Source: Burkholderiaceae bacterium
GTDB lineage: Bacteria; Pseudomonadota; Gammaproteobacteria; Burkholderiales; Burkholderiaceae
NCBI GenBank assembly: GCA_021166835.1
Contig: JAJPEN010000018.1
Location: forward strand, 92,543-156,542
Direction of reading: 5' to 3'
Length of the DNA stretch: 64,000 nucleotides
Shown: in pieces, positions 38,631 through 47,840 of the stretch
Layout: each line of letters starts with the position of its first letter
Numbering within the stretch: position 1 is the stretch's first letter
Program-made: the position numbers and the translations under genes
Notes under the pieces: model-generated
Seen by the model: the letters and a program-made list of their open reading frames with translations, nothing else
Databases searched by the model: none
What the model was told of the DNA's origin: nothing

Positions 38631-40020
38631 AGGCGGTGAAGGGTGAAGGGTCAAGGGTGAAGGGGAAAAGACTCTCCACCCATTGGCCCAGCGCGAGCAA
38701 CGCCGCGTCGCCGTCGCGGCGGGCGACGAGCTGCAGGCCCACGGGCAGTCCTTCGACGAAGCCGAGCGGCACCGACAGCGCGGGCACGCCACACAGCGAG
38801 AACGGCAGCGTCTGGCCGAGCACGGCCTCGCGCACGGTCGTCGTTCCGCCTTCGACCTCCACGTCGTTCTGCCCGCGCAGCGGCGGCAGCACCGTGCTGG
38901 TCGGCAGGATCCACGCGTCGCAGTCGGCAAGCGCGGCGTCCAGGGCCGCTGCGATGGACGCGCGCGTGCGCAGCGCGTCCACGTACTCGACGGCGAGGAT
39001 GCGGCGCGCGGCCTGCAGCGCGGGCAGGACCAGCGGCGAGAAACCCTCGCCTCCGGCATCGAGCGCGGCGCGGTGCACCCACGCGGCTTCGGCCCGCACG
39101 ATCGGCGTGTAGGCGGCCCACGAATCGTTCAGCTGCGGAAGCTGCACCTCGGCGATTTCCGCGCCGTGCCCGCGCAGTTGCGCGACCGCGCGCTCGAAGC
39201 GTTCGCGCACCTGCGGCGCGAGCCGCCCGCGCAGCCACTCGGCCGGCACGTGCAGTCGCGGACGACGCGCGACCGTGCCGTGCGCGACGCGCCGTTGCGC
39301 CATCACCTCGTACAGCAGCGCGCAGTCGTCGACGCGGCGCGCGAGCGGTCCGGCGTGGTCGCAGGTGAACGACAGCGGCAGCGCGCCATCGAGCGGAATC
39401 GCAGCCGACGTCGGCTTGAAGCCGACCACCGAGCAGAAGGCGGCCGGGATGCGCACCGAGCCGCCGGTGTCGCTGCCGATCGATGCGACGCCGATGCCGG
39501 TGGCCACCGCCACGCCCGATCCGCTCGACGATCCCCCGGATTGGCGCGCGGGGTCGAAGGGATTGCACACGTCGCCGGTCCATTCGTTCTCGCCGCTGCA
39601 GCCGAGCGCGATCTCGTGCATGTTCGTCTTGGCGAAGACGAGGGCGCCCGCCGCGCGCAGACGTGCGACCAGCGTCGCCTCGTCCGTGCCGAGCGAAGGC
39701 AGCGGCGCGCGCGTGCCGGCGCGCGTGGGCATGCCGCGCACCGCGTACAAGTCCTTGATCGACACCGGCACGCCGTGCAGCGGGCCGCGCAGGCGGCCGC
39801 TGCGCGCCTCCTCGTCGAGGACGCGCGCCTCGTCGCCGGCGGCGGACCAGTCGACCCAGGCGATGGCGTTCAGGTCAGCGTGATGCGCGGCGTTGTCCCG
39901 CGCCTGCTCGACGAGCGCCTGCGCGCTGCGCGTGCCTTGCGCGATCGCGGCGACGAGGTTGCGGATCGACTCGGGCCGGCTCGCCGGCGGATCGGCGGGA
40001 TTGCGTTGGACGGATTGCAT
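38578..40020 (-). CDS. amidase signature family protein
   Basis: A 480-residue amidase. The Ser-cisSer-Lys triad is visible: lysine in [13 protein letters not shown], and serines in the glycine-rich [14 protein letters not shown] and [23 protein letters not shown]. Substrates of the family range from Glu-tRNA(Gln) to indoleacetamide; no GatB/GatC genes are nearby, so a catabolic amide hydrolase is likelier. The family core ends near GQWVESL; the last 30 residues come from repeat copy D and antisense of the SDR gene. ATG at 40020 is preferred; a GTG lies 5 codons upstream. It is divergent from ggt. Confidence 0.9.
   Translation of the reverse strand: MQSVQRNPADPPASRPESIRNLVAAIAQGTRSAQALVEQARDNAAHHADLNAIAWVDWSAAGDEARVLDEEARSGRLRGPLHGVPVSIKDLYAVRGMPTRAGTRAPLPSLGTDEATLVARLRAAGALVFAKTNMHEIALGCSGENEWTGDVCNPFDPARQSGGSSSGSGVAVATGIGVASIGSDTGGSVRIPAAFCSVVGFKPTSAAIPLDGALPLSFTCDHAGPLARRVDDCALLYEVMAQRRVAHGTVARRPRLHVPAEWLRGRLAPQVRERFERAVAQLRGHGAEIAEVQLPQLNDSWAAYTPIVRAEAAWVHRAALDAGGEGFSPLVLPALQAARRILAVEYVDALRTRASIAAALDAALADCDAWILPTSTVLPPLRGQNDVEVEGGTTTVREAVLGQTLPFSLCGVPALSVPLGFVEGLPVGLQLVARRDGDAALLALGQWVESLFPFTLDPSPFTAFTSAPSVSPHPAGSSRR
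38637..38664. repeat. TGAAGGG heptamer element, copy D
   Basis: Four 7-mers in a row: TGAAGGG, TGAAGGG, TCAAGGG, TGAAGGG. It begins 6 bases after the SDR stop codon. On the minus strand it is translated as part of the amidase C-terminus (the SPFT and FPFTL residues), so here the element has become coding sequence. Confidence 0.88.
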
Positions 40021-40060
40021 GCTCGACGGTTGCACGGGAATCGACCGCTATCATGCCCCG

Positions 40061-41962
40061 ATGCGACTCGCATCGTTTCTCGCATGGGGGCTCCTCGCCT
40101 GCTTCGCGTCGTCGATGCCGCAGGCGGCGCCGGCCGTCGAAGGCGCGGCGGCAGCGGCGGCCATCGAAAGCGCATCGCCGCAGGCGGCCATCGAAAGCCC
40201 GTCACCGCAGGCGGTGACGGGCTCGCTCGCCCGCGCAGCGCCCGAGGCGGCGAGCCGATTCGTCGAACGCGCGCCGGTGTTCACCACGCGCTTCCTCGCC
40301 GTCACCGCGAACCCGCACGCCACGCGTGCCGCGGCGTCCATCCTCGAGGCGGGCGGCAACGCGGTCGATGCGGCGATCGCCGCGCAGATGGTGCTCGGCC
40401 TCGTCGAGCCGCAATCCTCCGGCATCGGCGGCGGCGCGTTCCTGCTGCTCTTCGACGCGCGCAGCGGCCGCGTGCGCGCCTTCGACGGCCGCGAAACGGC
40501 GCCGGCGCGCGCGCAGGGCGATCTGTTCCTGCGGCCCGACGGCACGCCGATGGACTTCTTCGAGGCGGCAGTCGGCGGACGATCGGTAGGCGTGCCGGGC
40601 GTCGTGCGCATGCTCGAGCGGGTGCACCAGGCGCACGGACGTCTCGCCTGGCATCGGCTGTTCGAACCGGCGATCACGCTGGCGCGCGACGGCTTCGAGG
40701 TGAGCGAAAGACTGCACGCGCTGCTCGACGCCGATCGCTGGCTGCGCATGCAACCGGCGGCCGCCGCGTATTTCTACGACGCCGAAGGCCACGCCTGGCC
40801 GCCCGGACATCTTCTGCGCAACGAGGCGCTCGCCGACACGCTCGCGCAGATCGCGCATCGCGGCAGCCTCGCGCTGCATACCGGACCGATCGCGAGCGAC
40901 ATCGTCGACGCCGTCGCCAGGCATCCGAACGCCGGAGTGCTCGGCGAACGCGACCTCGCGTTCTACGAGCCGGTGGAGCGCGAGCCGTTGTGCGTCGTGC
41001 ATCGACGGCATCGGGTCTGCGGCATGCCGCCGCCTTCGTCGGGCGCGATCGCGGTCGCGCAGATGCTCGCCTACTGGCGACTCGCCGGCCCGCCGGTCCG
41101 GCTCGCCGATCGGGACGGAAGCCTGCTCGTCGATGGCGTTCACCGCTTCACCGAGGCCGAGCGCCTGGCCTTCGCCGATCGCAACGAATACGTCGCCGAC
41201 ACCGATTTCGTCGCGCTGCCCAGCCAGCGCACGCACGAGCCGGTGCGCGCTGCGCCGGGCACGCTGCTCGACGGCGCCTACCTGCTGCGCCGGGCGACGC
41301 TGATCGGCGAGCGCTCGATGCGGCGCGCCGCGCCCGGCTCACCGTCGCTCGCCGCAGCGCCGCGCGCGTCCGCGCGGCCCGTCTTCGAGCCGACGTCGAC
41401 GTCGCACCTGTCGATCGTCGACGCCGACGGCAACGTAGTGTCGATGACCACGTCGATCGAGAACGCCTTCGGCTCGCGCCTGCTGGTGCGCGGCTTCCTG
41501 CTGAACAACCAGCTCACCGACTTCTCGTTCGTTGCGGCGCGCGACGGGGTGCCGGTGGCCAACCGCGTGCAGCCGGGCAAGCGTCCGCGCAGCTCGATGG
41601 CGCCGACGATCGTGCTCGATGCGCGCAGCGGCGCTCCGCTGCTCGCCGTCGGCTCGCCGGGCGGCGCGTCGATCATCTCGTACGTCGCGCGCACGCTGCT
41701 CGCCGTGCTCGACGACCGCGTCGAGCTGGCGACGGCGCTGGCGATGCCCAACATCGGCAGCCGCAACGGTCCCACCGTGCTGGAAGCCGACCGCGCGGCG
41801 CCCGCGCTCGCGACGGCGCTCGCCGCGCGCGGGCACGTCGTCGAATGGCGCGAGATGACAAGCGGGCTGCACGCGATCGCGTTGCACTGTCGCGCGCCGC
41901 GCCGCTGCGTTCTCGAGGGGGCGGTCGATCCGCGACGCGAAGGCATGGCGCTCGGTCGCTGA
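40061..41962 (+). CDS. ggt: gamma-glutamyltransferase
   Basis: A 633-residue periplasmic enzyme of glutathione breakdown, made as a proenzyme. A signal peptide (1-24) is followed by an Ala-rich stretch with a repeated IESxSPQA unit, then the large-subunit start with GGNAVDAAIAAQMVLGLVEPQSSGIGGGAFLL. The self-cleavage site and catalytic threonine lie in PTSTSHLSIVDADGNVVSMT, followed by SSMAPTIV and the GSPGG turn. Length is slightly above the usual 580. It is divergent from an amidase gene with 40 bp between them, too short for well-separated promoters. Confidence 0.93.
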   Translation: MRLASFLAWGLLACFASSMPQAAPAVEGAAAAAAIESASPQAAIESPSPQAVTGSLARAAPEAASRFVERAPVFTTRFLAVTANPHATRAAASILEAGGNAVDAAIAAQMVLGLVEPQSSGIGGGAFLLLFDARSGRVRAFDGRETAPARAQGDLFLRPDGTPMDFFEAAVGGRSVGVPGVVRMLERVHQAHGRLAWHRLFEPAITLARDGFEVSERLHALLDADRWLRMQPAAAAYFYDAEGHAWPPGHLLRNEALADTLAQIAHRGSLALHTGPIASDIVDAVARHPNAGVLGERDLAFYEPVEREPLCVVHRRHRVCGMPPPSSGAIAVAQMLAYWRLAGPPVRLADRDGSLLVDGVHRFTEAERLAFADRNEYVADTDFVALPSQRTHEPVRAAPGTLLDGAYLLRRATLIGERSMRRAAPGSPSLAAAPRASARPVFEPTSTSHLSIVDADGNVVSMTTSIENAFGSRLLVRGFLLNNQLTDFSFVAARDGVPVANRVQPGKRPRSSMAPTIVLDARSGAPLLAVGSPGGASIISYVARTLLAVLDDRVELATALAMPNIGSRNGPTVLEADRAAPALATALAARGHVVEWREMTSGLHAIALHCRAPRRCVLEGAVDPRREGMALGR

Positions 41963-41999
41963 ACGCGGGCACGAGCGAATCCCCGGAAGGAGACAGAGC

Positions 42000-42281
42000 A
42001 TGGCAATGGAACGGCAGACGCTTCACGGCGGGCGATTGAAGGCCGCGGCCTACGACGCGCGCGAGCAGCGCCTCGAGATCGATTTCGTCGACGGCGAGCG
42101 CCGCATCTTCAAGGCGGTGCCGCGGGAGGTATGGCGCCGTCTCGTCGCAGCGCCGAACCCGGCGGTGTTCTACGCCGATCGCATCGAGGAGGAATACGCT
42201 TTCGAGCGAGCGCGCGCCGGCCACGGAGGCGATGCGCGATCGAAGCTCGATTCGCTGTTCGGCGGCGGAGACGGCGATTGA
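42000..42281 (+). CDS. KTSC domain-containing protein
   Basis: A 93-residue protein. The region LKAAAYDAREQRLEIDFVDGERRIFKAVPREVWRRLVAAPNPAVFYADRI has the shape of the small KTSC fold found near lysyl-tRNA synthetase-like proteins and in phage proteins, although the lysine-threonine-serine-cysteine residues themselves are not all present. A good AAGGAGA precedes the ATG. It overlaps earP by TTGA. Function unknown. Confidence 0.75.
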   Translation: MAMERQTLHGGRLKAAAYDAREQRLEIDFVDGERRIFKAVPREVWRRLVAAPNPAVFYADRIEEEYAFERARAGHGGDARSKLDSLFGGGDGD

Positions 42282-43426
42282 CGCTGACGGCGCGCATCCT
42301 CTGCCGCGTCGTCGACAACTTCGGCGACGCTGGGGTCTGCTGGCGCTTCGTGCGGCAACTCGCGCGCGAGCACGGCTGGCGCGTGCGGCTGACGATCGAC
42401 CGGCCCGAGCTGCTCGCGCGCCTGGGCGCGCGGCCCGGGATCGACGCGGGCCGGGGCGCGATCGCCATCGAGCATTGGTCCGCAGACGACCCAATCGCGC
42501 GCGGCGACGAGGACGTCCTGGTCAGCGCCTTCGGCGCCGACCCGCCGCCGGCGTTGCGCGCATCGCTGGCCGGCGCGCCGCGCCGGCCGCTGTGGGTGCA
42601 GCTCGAGTACCTGAGCGCCGAGGAATGGGTGGTCTCGCATCATGGCCTGCGCTCGACGAAGCCGGTCGACGGCGCGGTGGAGCATTTCTACTATCCGGGC
42701 TTCGATGCGCGCACGGGCGGCCTGCTGCGCGAGGCGGGGCTGTTCGACAGACGCGACGCTTTCGTCGGCTCGCAGCAGCAGCGGACCTGGCTCTCGGCGC
42801 GCGGCATCGTCGCCGAGCCCGGCGAGCGTCTCGCCACCCTCTTCTGCTATCCGCAGGCGCCGATCGCCGCGTGGTTCCGGCTGCTCGCCGCGGGCCCGAC
42901 GCGATGGCGCGTGCTGGTGCCGGAAGGCGTCGCCGATGCGGCGCTCTCCGCGTATTTCGGCCGCTCACCTGCCGTCGGACAGGCGCTGCGCGAGTCGAAC
43001 CTCGCCGTGCAGCGCGTGCCCTTCCTGCCGCAGGACGAATACGACCAGTTGCTGTGGAGCGTCGACCTGAACCTGGTGCGCGGGGAAGACTCGTGGGTGC
43101 GCGCGCAATGGGCGACACGCCCCTTCCTGTGGCAGCCGTACCCGCAGGAGGCCGACACGCATCTGCGCAAGCTGCGCGCCTTCCTGCATCGGCTGCACGG
43201 CGGCAGCGAAATTGACGAGGCGATGCTCGCCTGGGACGAGGCGATGCTCGCCTGCGACGAGGCGATGCTCGCCTGGTCGGGCCATGCGGACTGGGCTCGC
43301 GCCTGGCCGGCCTTCGACGCGCATCTCGACGAGCTTCGTCCGCGGTTCGCCCGATGGAGCGCGGCGCTGGGCCGGCAGGACGACCTGTGCACGCGATTCG
43401 TCGAATTCTGCATCGAAAGGCTATAA
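42278..43426 (+). CDS. earP: EF-P arginine rhamnosyltransferase EarP
   Basis: A 382-residue GT-B glycosyltransferase that adds rhamnose from dTDP-rhamnose to an arginine of elongation factor P. The N-terminal signature ILCRVVDNFGDAGVCWRFVRQL contains the two essential aspartates; the C-terminal nucleotide-sugar site RGEDSWVRAQWA holds the key glutamate. It sits directly before efp, as expected. The TTG start overlaps the upstream stop (TTGA). Residues 313-333 are a perfect triplication of a 7-residue unit (DEAMLAW), which is unusual for the family. Confidence 0.95.
   Translation: MTLTARILCRVVDNFGDAGVCWRFVRQLAREHGWRVRLTIDRPELLARLGARPGIDAGRGAIAIEHWSADDPIARGDEDVLVSAFGADPPPALRASLAGAPRRPLWVQLEYLSAEEWVVSHHGLRSTKPVDGAVEHFYYPGFDARTGGLLREAGLFDRRDAFVGSQQQRTWLSARGIVAEPGERLATLFCYPQAPIAAWFRLLAAGPTRWRVLVPEGVADAALSAYFGRSPAVGQALRESNLAVQRVPFLPQDEYDQLLWSVDLNLVRGEDSWVRAQWATRPFLWQPYPQEADTHLRKLRAFLHRLHGGSEIDEAMLAWDEAMLACDEAMLAWSGHADWARAWPAFDAHLDELRPRFARWSAALGRQDDLCTRFVEFCIERL
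43214..43276 (+). repeat. 21-bp x3 in-frame tandem repeat inside earP
   Basis: GACGAGGCGATGCTCGCCTG plus one base occurs three times in succession, differing by one base in the middle copy (Trp to Cys). It encodes DEAMLAW, DEAMLAC, DEAMLAW. Near identity at the DNA level points to recent slippage. Confidence 0.95.
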
Positions 43427-43427
43427 T
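43422..43427 (+). promoter_or_regulatory. candidate -10 element of the efp promoter
   Basis: A perfect TATAAT overlaps the earP stop codon and lies 43 bases before the efp ATG. No clear -35 hexamer is found 16-18 bases upstream. It would give efp a promoter of its own in addition to read-through from earP. Confidence 0.45.
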
Positions 43428-43469
43428 GGCCGGTTACCCTGAACCCCAACCGTTTCACCCTGAAGCCTC

Positions 43470-44030
43470 ATGAAACTCGCCCAGGAACTGCGCGTCGGCA
43501 ACGTCGTCATGATCGGCAAGGATCCGATGGTCGTGCAGCGCGCCGAACTGAACCGGTCCGGCCGCAACGCCGCCGTCGTCAAGCTCAAGCTGAAGAACCT
43601 GTTGAACGCCTCCGGCACCGAGTCGGTCTACAAGGCCGACGAGAAGTTCGACGTGCTGATCCTCGACAAGAAGGAAGTCACCTACTCGTATTTCGCCGAT
43701 CCCATGTACGTGTTCATGGACAGCGAATACAACCAGTACGAGATCGAGCGCGACAGCATGGGCGAGGTGCTCAACTACCTCGACGACGGAATGCCCTGCG
43801 AAGTCACGTTCTACGACGGCCGCGCGATCTCCGTCGAGATGCCCAACAGCGTCGTGCGCGAGGTGGAATACACCGAGCCGGCCGTCAAGGGCGACACCTC
43901 GGGCAAGGTGATGAAGCCCGCGCGCATCAAGCCGACCGGCTTCGAGATCCCGGTGCCGGCCTTCGTCGAAATCGGCGATCGCATCGAGATCGACACGCGC
44001 ACGGCGGAATACCGCAACCGGGTGAAGTGA
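43470..44030 (+). CDS. efp: elongation factor P
   Basis: A 186-residue translation factor that rescues ribosomes stalled at polyproline. Three beta-barrel domains are expected; the domain I loop [13 protein letters not shown] places an arginine exactly at position 32, the residue glycosylated by EarP rather than the lysine modified by EpmA. The C-terminal signature [28 protein letters not shown] is intact. earP lies immediately upstream, supporting the arginine-rhamnose pathway. Confidence 0.98.
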   Translation: MKLAQELRVGNVVMIGKDPMVVQRAELNRSGRNAAVVKLKLKNLLNASGTESVYKADEKFDVLILDKKEVTYSYFADPMYVFMDSEYNQYEIERDSMGEVLNYLDDGMPCEVTFYDGRAISVEMPNSVVREVEYTEPAVKGDTSGKVMKPARIKPTGFEIPVPAFVEIGDRIEIDTRTAEYRNRVK

Positions 44031-44039
44031 GTCGCTTCC

Positions 44040-44879
44040 TTACGCCGCGAACCGCAGCTCCTTCTCCATCCGCCGCCGCTTGGCGTAGCGGCGCAGCTGG
44101 CGCTGCACGGTTTCGTGCAGCGTCTGCATCGAGACGGGTTTCACCAGGTAGCTGTTGCAACCGGCGAGCGCTCCGCGCGCCAGGTCGAAAGGCGACGATC
44201 GGCTTGTGAGCAGGATCACCGGCATCGTGCGAAGGCCGCGGTCGCGACGCACGGTGCGCGTCAGCTGGTAGCCGTCCAGCCCGGGCATCACCACGTCCGC
44301 GAGCATCAGCTCGTAGCTGCGCATCGCCAGCACGTCGAGCGCCTCGTCCGCACTCGACACCGCCTCGCCGTCCAGGCCGATGCGGTTCAGCGCCAGCGAC
44401 AACTGCCGGCGCACCGTCGGGCTGTCGTCGACGATCAGCGCGCGCGGCCGGCGCCGAACGCCGTCCTCGGCAACGATGCGTCCGGCATCGATCGCCGCCG
44501 CCTCGCGCTCGGCGCGCTCGCGCGAGCGCCTGGCGTCGACCACCCGGTTCAACGCGTAAAGCACCTGGCCGACGAAGCTCGATTGCAGCAGGTCGTCGCG
44601 CGGCCGCCCCGCATCGCAGCGGCGTCCGACGCGCAGCACGGCGCGCTCGTCGAAGATCTGCTCGAGCGTGAGCGCCGCATCGACGCCGCCGGCGCTGGTC
44701 ATGTCCACCAGAGCGACGTCGAAGTCGCCGGGCCCGCGCGTCGTCGACAGCGCGTATCGATAGCGATTGTGCCGCGCGTGCCGCAGCACGACCTCGAGCA
44801 GGTGGTGCAGGCGGCTCGCGAGGCCGAACACGGCCACGCGATACTGCGGCCGCGGATCGGCCGTCGCGTCGATGCTCAT
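44040..44879 (-). CDS. response regulator with degenerate N-terminal and canonical C-terminal receiver domain
   Basis: A 279-residue protein. The C-terminal half (about 150-265) is a complete receiver: acidic pair in ALIVDDSPTVRRQL, phospho-acceptor aspartate in LMLADVVMPGLDGYQL, threonine in VILLTS and lysine in SYLVKPVS. The N-terminal half (12-120) has receiver-like strands (VAVFGLASRLHHLL, DVALVDMTSAGG) but no acidic pocket. No output domain follows, so it resembles CheY/PilG-like regulators. No histidine kinase is adjacent. It converges on efp. Confidence 0.85.
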   Translation of the reverse strand: MSIDATADPRPQYRVAVFGLASRLHHLLEVVLRHARHNRYRYALSTTRGPGDFDVALVDMTSAGGVDAALTLEQIFDERAVLRVGRRCDAGRPRDDLLQSSFVGQVLYALNRVVDARRSRERAEREAAAIDAGRIVAEDGVRRRPRALIVDDSPTVRRQLSLALNRIGLDGEAVSSADEALDVLAMRSYELMLADVVMPGLDGYQLTRTVRRDRGLRTMPVILLTSRSSPFDLARGALAGCNSYLVKPVSMQTLHETVQRQLRRYAKRRRMEKELRFAA

Positions 44880-45108
44880 CGACCTTTCCTCCCCGGGGCA
44901 TGTGCCTACCCGTTGGGCGCAGATTCTACCTCCCGGGCTGTCGTTTTCGACACACTCTGTGTGGAAAAAACCAATGGGATCGACAACTTAGGCGCGTCCG
45001 CGGAAGCTCTTTCACAAGGCTTGCCGCCGTCGCCCGCGCGGGCCCCGCCCCATCTCCTACAATCGACACCTTCCCCGCCTCCTGCCTGCCTCCACGCCGG
45101 ATACCGCC

Positions 45109-46317
45109 ATGGCCGCCACCGTGCCCCTGATGAACACCTACAACCGCCAGCCCGTCGCCTTCACGCACGGCGACGGCGTCTGGCTCTACGACACCGAAGG
45201 ACGGCGCCATCTCGACGCGCTGGCGGGCATCGCGGTGAACACGCTCGGCCATGCGCACCCGAAGCTGGTGGCGGCGCTGCGCGAGCAGGTCGCCCGCATC
45301 ATCCACAGCTCGAACGTCTTCGAGGTGCCGCTGCAGACCGAGTTGGGCGCGCGCCTGGTCGAGCTGTCGGAGATGACCAACGCGTTCTTCTGCAACTCCG
45401 GGCTCGAGGCCAACGAGGCGGCGATCAAGATCGCGCGCAAGTACGGGCACCAGCGCGGCATCGATCGTCCGGAGATCGTCGTCTGCGAGCGCGCGTTCCA
45501 CGGCCGCTCGCTCGCCACGCTGTCGGCTACCGGCAATCCGAAGGTGCACGAGGGATTCGAGCCGCTGGTCGAGGGCTTCGTGCGCGTTCCGCTGAACGAC
45601 GCAGCCGCCCTCGAGCGCGTCGCCGCCGAGCGGCCGAACATCGTTGCCGTCTTCTTCGAGGCAATCCAGGGCGAAGGCGGCATCCAGCCGGCGCGCATCG
45701 ACTACCTGCGCGCCGCGCGCCGCCTCTGCGACGAGCGCGGCTGGCTGCTGATGGTCGACGAGGTGCAGTGCGGCACCGGCCGCACCGGCAAGTGGTTCGC
45801 GCATCACTGGGCCGACGTGCGCGCCGACGTCGTTCCGCTCGCCAAGGGCCTTGCCTCCGGGGTGCCGGTCGGCGCGGTGCTCGCGCGCGGCGCCGCGGCC
45901 GAAGTGTTCCAGCCCGGCAACCACGGCACGACCTTCGGCGGCAATCCGCTGGCGATGCGCGCCGGCCTCGTCACGCTGCAGGTGATGAAGGAGGAAGGAC
46001 TGCTCGACAACGCGCGCGTGCAGGGCGAGCGCATCCTCTCGGGGCTGCGCGCGGCGCTCGACGGCGTCGACGGCATCGTCGACGTGCGCGGCCAGGGTCT
46101 GATGATGGGCATCGAGCTGGACCGCCCGTGCAGCGCGATCATCCGCAAGGGACTCGCGGCGGGAATCGTGTTCAACGTGACGGCCGAGCGCGTGATCCGG
46201 CTGCTGCCCCCGCTCATCTATCGCGCCGAGCACTCCGATCTGCTCGTCGAGCGGCTCGCGCCGGTGATCCGCGCGTTCCTGCGCGACACCGAGCCGGCCG
46301 TCTCGCGCTCCTCCTGA
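45109..46317 (+). CDS. argD: acetylornithine aminotransferase
   Basis: A 402-residue class III PLP aminotransferase. Landmarks are LDALAGIAVNTLGHAHP, the PLP phosphate site FFCNSGLEANEAAIKIARK, FFEAIQGEGGI, LMVDEVQCGTGRTG and the PLP lysine in PLAKGLASGVPVGA. It converts N-acetylglutamate semialdehyde to acetylornithine in arginine synthesis; it can also serve succinyl-diaminopimelate. argF follows after 10 bp. A TACAAT at 45058-45063 is a possible -10. Confidence 0.95.
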   Translation: MAATVPLMNTYNRQPVAFTHGDGVWLYDTEGRRHLDALAGIAVNTLGHAHPKLVAALREQVARIIHSSNVFEVPLQTELGARLVELSEMTNAFFCNSGLEANEAAIKIARKYGHQRGIDRPEIVVCERAFHGRSLATLSATGNPKVHEGFEPLVEGFVRVPLNDAAALERVAAERPNIVAVFFEAIQGEGGIQPARIDYLRAARRLCDERGWLLMVDEVQCGTGRTGKWFAHHWADVRADVVPLAKGLASGVPVGAVLARGAAAEVFQPGNHGTTFGGNPLAMRAGLVTLQVMKEEGLLDNARVQGERILSGLRAALDGVDGIVDVRGQGLMMGIELDRPCSAIIRKGLAAGIVFNVTAERVIRLLPPLIYRAEHSDLLVERLAPVIRAFLRDTEPAVSRSS

Positions 46318-46327
46318 AGGCCGCCCG

Positions 46328-47251
46328 ATGACGCTCCGCCACTTCCTGCAGTTCCGCGACCTCTGCGCCGAGGAGTTCCAGTACCTCTTCGCCCGCACGC
46401 GGATCATCAAGGACCGCTTCAAGCGCTACGAGAAGTACCACCCGCTCGTCGACCGCACGATGGTGATGATCTTCGAGAAGGCGAGCACGCGCACGCGGTT
46501 GTCCTTCGAGGCCGGCATGCAGCAGCTCGGGGGCGCGGCGATCTACCTGAACACGCGCGACTCGCAGCTCGGCCGCGGCGAGCCGGTCGAGGACGCCGCG
46601 CAGGTGATCTCGCGCATGTGCGACATCGTGATGATCCGCACCTTCGAGCAGGACACCGTCGAGCGCTTCGCGGCGCATTCGCGCGTGCCGGTGATCAACG
46701 GACTGACGAACGAATACCATCCGTGCCAGATCCTGGCCGACATCTACACCTTCATCGAGCACCGCGGACCGATCGCCGGGCGCAAGGTGGCGTGGATCGG
46801 CGACTCGAACAACGTCTGCAACAGCTGGCTGCAGGCGGCCGAGCTGCTCGATTTCGAGGTGCGGGTCTCCACTCCCCCGGGCTACGAGATCGAGCCCGAA
46901 CGCGCCGGCCGCTTCGGCGGCCGCGTCGAGCAGTTCGAGGACCCGATGCAGGCCTGCGCGGGCGCCGATCTCGTCACCACCGACGTGTGGACGAGCATGG
47001 GCTTCGAGGAGGAGAACGAGCAGCGCCGGCGCGCATTCGCCGACTGGTGCGTCGACGCCGACATGATGCGAATGGCGAAACCCGACGCGCTGTTCATGCA
47101 CTGCCTGCCCGCGCATCGCGGCGAGGAGGTCAGCGCCCAGGTGATCGACGGTCCGCAGTCGGTCGTCTGGGACGAGGCCGAGAACCGGCTGCATGCGCAG
47201 AAGGCGCTGATCGAATACCTGATGCTCGGGCGGGTGCAGGGCGAGGGCTGA
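46328..47251 (+). CDS. argF: ornithine carbamoyltransferase
   Basis: A 307-residue enzyme making citrulline from ornithine and carbamoyl phosphate. The carbamoyl-phosphate loop FEKASTRTRLSFE, the NGLTNEYHPCQILAD motif, WIGDSNNVCNSW and the ornithine-side MHCLPAHRGEEV are all intact. It is cotranscribed with argD in all likelihood, with a 10-bp gap. Confidence 0.97.
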   Translation: MTLRHFLQFRDLCAEEFQYLFARTRIIKDRFKRYEKYHPLVDRTMVMIFEKASTRTRLSFEAGMQQLGGAAIYLNTRDSQLGRGEPVEDAAQVISRMCDIVMIRTFEQDTVERFAAHSRVPVINGLTNEYHPCQILADIYTFIEHRGPIAGRKVAWIGDSNNVCNSWLQAAELLDFEVRVSTPPGYEIEPERAGRFGGRVEQFEDPMQACAGADLVTTDVWTSMGFEEENEQRRRAFADWCVDADMMRMAKPDALFMHCLPAHRGEEVSAQVIDGPQSVVWDEAENRLHAQKALIEYLMLGRVQGEG

Positions 47252-47312
47252 CCCCCTCGGCCTCGACACTGCGCGGGCGCCACGGCCTCGCCCGGCTTTC
47301 GCCCGCGATGCC

Positions 47313-47525
47313 TCAGCCGGCTTTCGGCGCGGTGCCTCGCTCGGCCAGAACCCGCTCGACGATCGACTTCAGCGCGATCCGCTCGATCGCGCCGATCGCC
47401 ACTTCGCAGCGCCCTTCCACGCACAGGCCCTGCACGCCGGCGTCCTCCCACGCTTCGGCCACCGCCTCGCGGCACGCATCGCGCACCGCCTGGGCCACTT
47501 GCAGCGCCGCGTCGTTCGAGTTCAT
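47313..47525 (-). CDS. small conserved hypothetical protein between argF and argG
   Basis: A 70-residue, mostly helical protein (DAALQVAQAVRDACREAVAEAWEDAGVQGLCVEGRCEVAIGAIERIAL). Two cysteines lie in the middle. No signal peptide or known motif is seen. Small helical genes of this kind are often found beside argF/argG in Burkholderiales, which supports it being real. The strand is opposite to the arginine genes. The function is unknown. Confidence 0.6.
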   Translation of the reverse strand: MNSNDAALQVAQAVRDACREAVAEAWEDAGVQGLCVEGRCEVAIGAIERIALKSIVERVLAERGTAPKAG

Positions 47526-47740
47526 CCGGTCGATGTTCCTGCGAGGAGAAGTATTAACGAGCCTACTCCTCGCGGCCGGTCTCACCGGCTGATGGCGCTG
47601 TTGTCGTCGCGGCCGGAGATGCGTCGCGACGCGGCGCTGCAAGAGGCAGCATTTTCAGCGCTGTAATCGGCTACGCAGCCGAATTCGCTGCCTTTCGCAG
47701 CAGCGTGACATGGGACGCGCATACCTGCCGCAACTGCGCG

Positions 47741-47826
47741 AGCGCACCGGCGACCGTGAGCGCACCGGCGACCGCGAGCGCGCCGGCGACCGAGAGCAGA
47801 CCGGCGACCGCGGGCGCGCCGGCGGC
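47741..47826. repeat. 18-bp tandem repeat upstream of argG
   Basis: Units of consensus AGCGCaCCGGCGACCGcG occur at 47741, 47759, 47777 and 47795, with a partial fifth at 47813. It lies in the 617-base interval 47526-48142 between the small gene and argG. Eighteen bases is six codons; the minus-strand frame would read a hydrophobic VAGALA-type repeat. Confidence 0.8.
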
Positions 47827-47840
47827 GCTGCGCCTCGTAC

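Noticed and set aside
38683..42039. 1118-codon plus-strand frame across amidase and ggt
   Set aside because: Shadow of two recognised divergent genes; no motif of its own.
42131..42277. N-terminal extension of earP upstream of 42278
   Set aside because: It is arginine-rich sequence out of frame with the KTSC gene; family alignment begins at the TTG/TLTARILCRVV start.
44945..44958. CACAC-TCT-GTGTG palindrome between the response regulator and argD
   Set aside because: A short stem followed by A-rich sequence on the plus strand; it does not match the ArgR box pattern and no regulator can be assigned.
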